From contig NZ_CP080598.1 of assembly GCF_019598945.1 (NCBI RefSeq), positions 3,472,001 through 3,536,000 on the forward strand: 64,000 nucleotides of DNA. The letters run 5' to 3'. The stretch's first letter is position 1; the number at the start of each line of letters is the position of its first letter. The notes beneath the pieces are model-generated. The model saw only the letters and a list, made by a program, of their open reading frames with translations, searched no databases and was not told the origin of the DNA. Shown in pieces: positions 59,639 through 64,000 of this stretch. The position numbers and the translations under genes were made by a program. Source of the stretch: Sphaerospermopsis torques-reginae ITEP-024 (GTDB lineage: Bacteria > Cyanobacteriota > Cyanobacteriia > Cyanobacteriales > Nostocaceae).

Positions 59639-59884
59639 AATTTTAGATTTTAGATTTTAGATTTTGGATTGGTGATTGATGATTAGGAATTGGTAATTAA
59701 AAAAATCAAAATTACCAAATAACTAACACTCATTATTCAATCATTAATCCGAAATAGTTTGAATCAGAATTTCTATGATTCATCTAAAATCTAAAATCCC
59801 AAATTCAAAACCTAAAATTCTCCAGGATTTCCAGGATTTATCTAAAATCCAAAATCCAAAATCCAAAATCTAAAATCCAAAATT
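59639..59884. repeat. STRR tracts between zwf and opcA
   Basis: TTTTAGA units at 59640-59668, ATTGGTGATTG-like units, AATCTAAAAT-type units to 59883; one ATCAGGAT core at 59818-59842. No gene. Confidence 0.85.
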
Positions 59885-61255
59885 ATGGCTACTGAAGCTT
59901 CTACAATTTATTCTCTCCAAGCCCCTAAAGATGTTTGTTTGACTGATATTGAAAACGAACTCAGTCAAATTTGGCAAAGTTACGGTATTCAAGGGGAAGA
60001 AGGCGGTTTACCTGCGGCTACCCGTGCTGCAACATTTACTCTAGTGGTTTATGAACCAGAAGAAACCCAGTATTTGTTAGCCGCTATTGGTGTTTATAAC
60101 GGTCCTATTGATGGGATTTTGGGACCCCAAACCCAAACTTCACTCCGGGAACTACAGAAAAAACACCGACTCCCAGAAAGCGGTATTCCCACACCGGAAA
60201 CCATCAAGGTTTTACGGGAAGAATATTTTAAACTTCAGCACAGTGGGGAACATGGTGATAGTCATGGTGCTGCAATGGGCTATACTTACAGTCCCACCAG
60301 TCCCACTATTGCTGATGATATAGCTTTGCGTAACCCTTGCCGGATCATTGCTTTATGTCCGATCGCGGGGGAAGATGAGGGTGTAAAGGCGCAAGTTTCT
60401 GCCTATTGTCCTATTCAAAAGCAGTCTTCTAGTACATTAATTTGTTGTGAATACATTACCTTAACTGGTACTGCTGCGGCTTTGGAACGTATTGGGGGGA
60501 TGATTCCCGCTTTGTTAATTGGTGGTTTGCCTAAGTTTTTATGGTGGAAAGCTACTCCTGATTCTCAAAATCCTTTGTTTAAGAGATTGGCGGCAGTTTG
60601 TAATAATGTAATTGTTGATTCTTGTAATTTTAATGCTCCTGAAAGTGATTTATTAACTTTGCAAGATTTGGCTGATACAGGAGTTCCTTTAGCTGATTTA
60701 AATTGGCGACGTTTATCTGCATGGCAAGAATTAACAGCCGAAGCTTATGATGCGCCCCAACGTCGTGCAGGTTTGAGGGAAGTTGATCGGGTAAATATTG
60801 ATTATGAAAAGGGTAATGCTGCCCAAGCTTTATTATTTTTGGGTTGGTTAGCGAGTCGCTTGGAATGGCAACCTGTTTCTTACAGCAAAGAATTTGGTGA
60901 TTATGATATTACCAATATTGTTTTTGTGTCGAAAGATCAAAGACAAATTAATGCAGAGTTAGCAGGTGTTCCTGTTGCTGATATTGGGGAAATTGTTGGT
61001 GATTTGATTGCTTTGCGTTTGAGTTCTACTAATACTCAAGCTAATTGTGGTACGGTAATTTGTTCTGAAACCGGCGGTTGTATGCGGATGGAAACTCAAG
61101 GTGGCGCTCAATCTGCTGGTTTATTTCAACAAGTTAGTTCTCTTGCTGAACAAAAACCGGAGTTTTTGTTAAGTCAGCAGGTACAACGTTGGGGGCGTGA
61201 GGCTTTGTTTGAGGAAAGTTTATCGGTGATTACGAAAACTATTAAGTTGGGTTAG
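59885..61255 (+). CDS. opcA: OpcA, activator of glucose-6-phosphate dehydrogenase
   Basis: 456 residues. Residues about 60-110 are a peptidoglycan-binding-like PG_binding_1 fold (YLLAAIGVYNGPIDGILGPQTQTSLRELQKKH). The rest is the OpcA domain with LPKFLWWKATPDS and DSCNFNAPESDLL, ending SVITKTIKLG. OpcA binds Zwf and makes it redox-tuned by thioredoxin. Ends with a terminator. Confidence 0.95.
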   Translation: MATEASTIYSLQAPKDVCLTDIENELSQIWQSYGIQGEEGGLPAATRAATFTLVVYEPEETQYLLAAIGVYNGPIDGILGPQTQTSLRELQKKHRLPESGIPTPETIKVLREEYFKLQHSGEHGDSHGAAMGYTYSPTSPTIADDIALRNPCRIIALCPIAGEDEGVKAQVSAYCPIQKQSSSTLICCEYITLTGTAAALERIGGMIPALLIGGLPKFLWWKATPDSQNPLFKRLAAVCNNVIVDSCNFNAPESDLLTLQDLADTGVPLADLNWRRLSAWQELTAEAYDAPQRRAGLREVDRVNIDYEKGNAAQALLFLGWLASRLEWQPVSYSKEFGDYDITNIVFVSKDQRQINAELAGVPVADIGEIVGDLIALRLSSTNTQANCGTVICSETGGCMRMETQGGAQSAGLFQQVSSLAEQKPEFLLSQQVQRWGREALFEESLSVITKTIKLG

Positions 61256-61268
61256 TTTGTGTTTTTAG

Positions 61269-61304
61269 ATCCCCGATTTTTGAAGAGGTCGGGGATTTTT
61301 TTTG
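61269..61304 (+). terminator. Terminator after opcA
   Basis: ATCCCCGA (61269-61276) / TCGGGGAT (61289-61296) stem and TTTTTTTT. It ends the fbp-tal-zwf-opcA cluster. Confidence 0.85.
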
Positions 61305-61440
61305 TCTGAATCAGGATGTCCAGGATTTGAGGATTTTCAGGATTATTTAATTTGTCTGAATCAGGATGTCCAGGATTTAAGGATTTTCAGGATTTAATAA
61401 ACCACGAAGGCACGAAGGACACGAAGGAAGAAGAGAGGAA
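61305..61440. repeat. Two ATCAGGATGTCCAGGAT copies and an ACGAAGG tract
   Basis: Tandem copies at 61304-61346 and 61352-61395, then ACCACGAAGGCACGAAGGACACG. Confidence 0.85.
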
Positions 61441-61544
61441 GAGAGATTTTTAAAGATATGCACCACTTTTTACTTCTGACTTCTGACTCCTGACTCCTGC
61501 TGTAAAATGTGTTATTATAAATGATAATTTTTTTGTTATTAATT

Positions 61545-61883
61545 ATGGTTTTGGCAATTGTTACTGAACCTGCACCACTGGAAACTACTAAAGATGGTGT
61601 GGTTGTTATTCGTAATTCTCGCGTGACTTTAGATACGATTGTTGCTGTTTTTAATCAAGGGGTAACTGCTGAAGAAATAGCTTATCGTTATCCATCTTTG
61701 ATGCTTGCTGATGTTTATGCTGCTATTGCTTTTTATTTACATCATCAAGAGGAAGTTGATAGTTATTTACAACAAAGACAGCAGCAAAAACAAGAAGTTC
61801 GGCAAATTAATGAGGCTCGTTTTAATGCTCAAGATTTGCGAAATAGATTAATTTCTCGTCAAGCAAATCAGAAGGTATGTTAA
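61545..61883 (+). CDS. DUF433 antitoxin
   Basis: 112 residues from the ATG at 61545 (MVLAIVTEPAPLET). VVVIRNSRVTLDTIVAVFNQGVTAEEIAYRYPSL (residues about 20-53) and YAAIAFYLHHQEEVDSYL are the DUF433 fold, a usual partner of PIN-like toxins. It overlaps the toxin start by 7 bp. Confidence 0.88.
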   Translation: MVLAIVTEPAPLETTKDGVVVIRNSRVTLDTIVAVFNQGVTAEEIAYRYPSLMLADVYAAIAFYLHHQEEVDSYLQQRQQQKQEVRQINEARFNAQDLRNRLISRQANQKVC

Positions 61884-62227
61884 AGTTTTTAGCTGATGAG
61901 AATTTTGATAATACTATTGTGAGAGGATTAATTAGACGTAATCCTAATGTTGATATTATCAGAGTTCAAGATGTTGGTTTGTTGGGTAAAGATGATGTTA
62001 CTATTCTCGCTTGGGCAGCTACAGAAAATAGATTTCTCTTAACTCATGATGTGGCGACAATTACAAGCTATGCTTATGAACGAATAGCAGCAGGTGAGAT
62101 GATGCCAGGGGTGATTGAGGTTTCTACAGATGCTAGAATTGGACAGGTAATAGATGATATTTTGTTGTTAGTTGATTGTTGTTTTGATGGAGAGTTAGAA
62201 GGACAAATATATTATTTGCCATTTTGA
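61877..62227 (+). CDS. DUF5615 PIN-like toxin
   Basis: 116 residues. LADENFDNTIVRGL (acidic metal site), VGLLGKDDVTILAWA and ENRFLLTHDVATITSYA are DUF5615. PIN-like fold toxins cut RNA. With DUF433 it makes a complete VapBC-like pair. Confidence 0.88.
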   Translation: MLKFLADENFDNTIVRGLIRRNPNVDIIRVQDVGLLGKDDVTILAWAATENRFLLTHDVATITSYAYERIAAGEMMPGVIEVSTDARIGQVIDDILLLVDCCFDGELEGQIYYLPF

Positions 62228-62234
62228 TGATTTA

Positions 62235-62304
62235 GATCCCCGACTTCTTACTATGATCTCTCTTTTTTGGTGAGGTTTATAAAAGAAGTTGGGGATGTTT
62301 TTTT
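62235..62304 (+). terminator. Hairpin terminator after the DUF433/DUF5615 pair
   Basis: GATCCCCGACTTCTT (62235-62249) / AAGAAGTTGGGGAT (62283-62296) with a 33-base loop, followed by GTTTTTTTG. Confidence 0.65.
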
Positions 62305-62460
62305 GTCTGAATCAGGATGTCCAGGATTTAAGGATTTTCAGGATTTAAGAAACCACGAAGACACGAAGAAACGAAGGAAGAAGGGAAGAAGAGGGATTTT
62401 TAGACAGATGCACCACTTTTTTAAGTTTCACGCAAAGACGCAAAGGAAGTAAGGGAAGTG
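62303..62460. repeat. ATCAGGAT and ACGAAG repeats
   Basis: Repeat core at 62303-62345, then ACCACGAAGACACGAAGAAACG, then GAAGGGAAGAAGAGGGA, then ACGCAAAGACGCAAAGG. Confidence 0.75.
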
Positions 62461-62512
62461 TAAGGGTGTGGTGCAAGTATCTAAAAGTTGCTTTAGTTTT
62501 TTCTTTGAGATG

Positions 62513-62695
62513 TTAAGCTACGTTTTTTATTGATACAATTCCTTTGGAAAGAAAGTCATCAAAAATTGACTCCTGGGATACAGAAGCTACGGTCAGTAAT
62601 AATGAAATTACAAGTATGAATAGTAACTGATTAGATAAATGCTTCTTGCAGAGTGAAGGCAAAAATAAATGCCTGCCAATTATTTCTTTTAACAT
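62513..62695 (-). CDS. Short protein with one membrane segment, possibly a remnant
   Basis: 60 residues, one hydrophobic segment (LLFILVISLLLTVASVS), then a short polar end. It has a strong ribosome site (GGAGGGG) five bases before ATG. I do not recognise it; it could be the 5' part of a lost gene, since its tail has no family signal. Confidence 0.45.
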   Translation of the reverse strand: MLKEIIGRHLFLPSLCKKHLSNQLLFILVISLLLTVASVSQESIFDDFLSKGIVSIKNVA

Positions 62696-62698
62696 ACT

Positions 62699-62725
62699 CC
62701 CCTCCTTTTTTTCTGACTGGAGGGG
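62699..62725 (-). promoter_or_regulatory. Hairpin that covers the ribosome site of the 62513-62695 gene
   Basis: CCCCTCC (62719-62725 on the minus strand) pairs exactly with the GGAGGGG ribosome site (62699-62705), with a 13-base loop. It may block initiation. As plus-strand DNA it also has a short T-run, so a terminator role is possible. Confidence 0.4.
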
Positions 62726-62865
62726 ATTTTATTACTTTATTGACCCACTGACTTCACAAATTCCCCCCTGGCGTTCACGAAGTGCAGCGTAGCTATCGCT
62801 CTTCCTCATAACTAGCAACTTGGGTTACATAAACTTTTGAGTGACTGATTGGTAATATAAATCTT

Positions 62866-63615
62866 TTAATCTGTCTTCCGCACACAGAAAATACAATTTT
62901 CCATTGGTCTGACATCAGTAACATAAATAATTCCTCCTAAATTGCCATTCTCTTCTGGAATTAAAGACAATCCATATCTCGCCAGTATTTCTAGAATTTC
63001 CTCTGGTTGATACAGATAAAAACTACGTTGATCGTTAAATTCTACATCATGAATAATTTGAGTTCCATGACCAGACCTAAACATTAACTGAATGATTCCA
63101 CCAGGCTTAAGTATTCGTGTCCACTCTGGAAAGGTTACATTAGTTAAAGAATTGAGATTAATGTGTTGAATTACTGTATTGCAAATAATAAAATCAAAGG
63201 AATGATCAGGGACATCAAGTGGCTGCGTCAAATCAGCCAAAAAAAGCCGATCAGCCAATGAAGGATGATACTCCAGTGCCGTTTGGATATTTTCTGGAAC
63301 TACATCCATACCATACATATCATAACCATCTTCATAAAAGCAGAATACCTCCCGGGCAAGAGGACCACAACCAGCATCAATTCCTTTTGCACCAGGAGCA
63401 ACAAGTTCTTTTACTTGACGAATGAGGTCGAGATCATTTTTGAAGCCAGGATGAGAAATATTCGTGTATTCTGACCAAGATTCGTTGAGAATCTTAGCAA
63501 ATACTCCTGCTTGTCTTGCATAAAAATCACGTGCTTCTGCCTGAATGTGATCTGAACTTAAATCAGTGGAATTATAACCTACAACATTACGACTTAAAAT
63601 ATTTGATTTTACCAT
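62866..63615 (-). CDS. Class I SAM-dependent methyltransferase
   Basis: 249 residues. Motif I VAPGAKGIDAGCGPLAREV, the acidic MDVVPENIQTAL and FDFIICNTVIQHINL with PGGIIQLMFRSGHGTQ fit a class I methyltransferase of the type 11 fold. Substrate unknown. It is divergent from the partial gene at 63878. Confidence 0.88.
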   Translation of the reverse strand: MVKSNILSRNVVGYNSTDLSSDHIQAEARDFYARQAGVFAKILNESWSEYTNISHPGFKNDLDLIRQVKELVAPGAKGIDAGCGPLAREVFCFYEDGYDMYGMDVVPENIQTALEYHPSLADRLFLADLTQPLDVPDHSFDFIICNTVIQHINLNSLTNVTFPEWTRILKPGGIIQLMFRSGHGTQIIHDVEFNDQRSFYLYQPEEILEILARYGLSLIPEENGNLGGIIYVTDVRPMENCIFCVRKTD

Positions 63616-63877
63616 TTTATTACACCTTGAAAGTAGTTTATATGCAGTAATGAAGCATCTATAGGAATCTGGTTTTGTTTCTAATCAAAGGGAGCATAAC
63701 ATTCTATACTAGTCCTTTAGATAATTCTTAATTTTTTCTTAAACATTGCCTAATAATTGGTTAAATTTTATTAAAACCCCCTGATTATGCTTTTTTTGCT
63801 GTATAAACAGAGCTGTATAAACAGAAAAGTTAAGCTCATTCCCCGGCTCAACGATAAAAAAAATCTTATAGATTGAT

Positions 63878-64000
63878 ATGCGAAAAAATCCTTTTGAAAG
63901 TAATCTAGCACTGGAACACAGTTGTTATGCCAAGTTTGATGGAACAGAATTTAAAATACTTGAGAGTGGTACAAAAATATCAGAGAAGGTAACTGAAGTA
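63878..64000 (+). CDS. Partial gene start, unknown product
   Basis: An ATG at 63878 opens a 41-codon frame (MRKNPFESNLALEHSCYAKF...) that runs to the window end without a stop. No family recognised. The 260 bp before it contain only AT-rich sequence and no gene. Confidence 0.45.
   Translation, partial: MRKNPFESNLALEHSCYAKFDGTEFKILESGTKISEKVTEV

Overview
The window is a chromosomal segment of a filamentous, very probably heterocyst-forming cyanobacterium (Nostocales; the genus cannot be fixed from sequence alone). The call rests on photosynthesis genes (psbN, psbH, psb28, ycf3, a Tab2-type gene), the fbp-tal-zwf-opcA cluster, frequent HIP1 octamers (GCGATCGC), and abundant short tandem repeats of the STRR type (GGTGACA, GGTAATT, AATCCAA, GTCAGGA units) that fill most gaps. 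The sequence is AT-rich and loosely packed, mostly short operons or single genes, with no complete insertion sequence, rRNA, tRNA or CRISPR array seen.

Layout. 1-3600: end of an inositol-monophosphatase-family gene, then a two-gene unit (1290-2954) whose second protein has an FGE-sulfatase/C-type-lectin fold and ends in the variable repeat of a diversity-generating retroelement (DGR); its template repeat lies about 320 bp downstream, and no reverse transcriptase is encoded in the window. 3.6-11 kb: dienelactone hydrolase, phosphoketolase, a tandem pair of DUF29-like genes, cysH, an SbcD-like nuclease. 11-27 kb: two small membrane proteins, Tex, a ClC-CBS-Usp chloride transporter, a PmbA/TldE protein, Tab2, a lipase-like hydrolase, PlsC, a GH38 alpha-mannosidase. 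27-31 kb: a repeat-rich stretch, a ParD/RelE toxin-antitoxin pair and a two-gene AAA-ATPase/Toprim-like unit. 31-47 kb: housekeeping (psbN/psbH, tatA, pth, rpsU, rsmI, rimM, avtA, frmA, trmJ-like, a beta-lactamase-like protein, psb28, dprA) with a dead alkaline phosphatase gene. 47-55 kb: a broken COP23-like gene, SAM hydrolase, gatC, ycf3, murE, then an unusual HEPN-RNase III fusion beside toxin-antitoxin remnants. 55-61 kb: fbp, tal, zwf, opcA, the oxidative pentose phosphate cluster. 61-64 kb: a DUF433/DUF5615 toxin-antitoxin pair, a methyltransferase, and a gene running off the end.

The strongest finding is the DGR: two 125-bp repeats (2823-2947 and 3268-3392) differ at eight positions, and all eight are adenines in the template copy. 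The target protein and its upstream neighbour share a similar N-terminal helical module, as in sensor/adaptor modules of bacterial conflict systems. Second is the Swt1-type HEPN domain fused to RNase III and dsRBD. Further points are several decayed genes, a gate-glutamate substitution in the ClC protein, and dispersed repeats that have been taken into the coding ends of at least four proteins.
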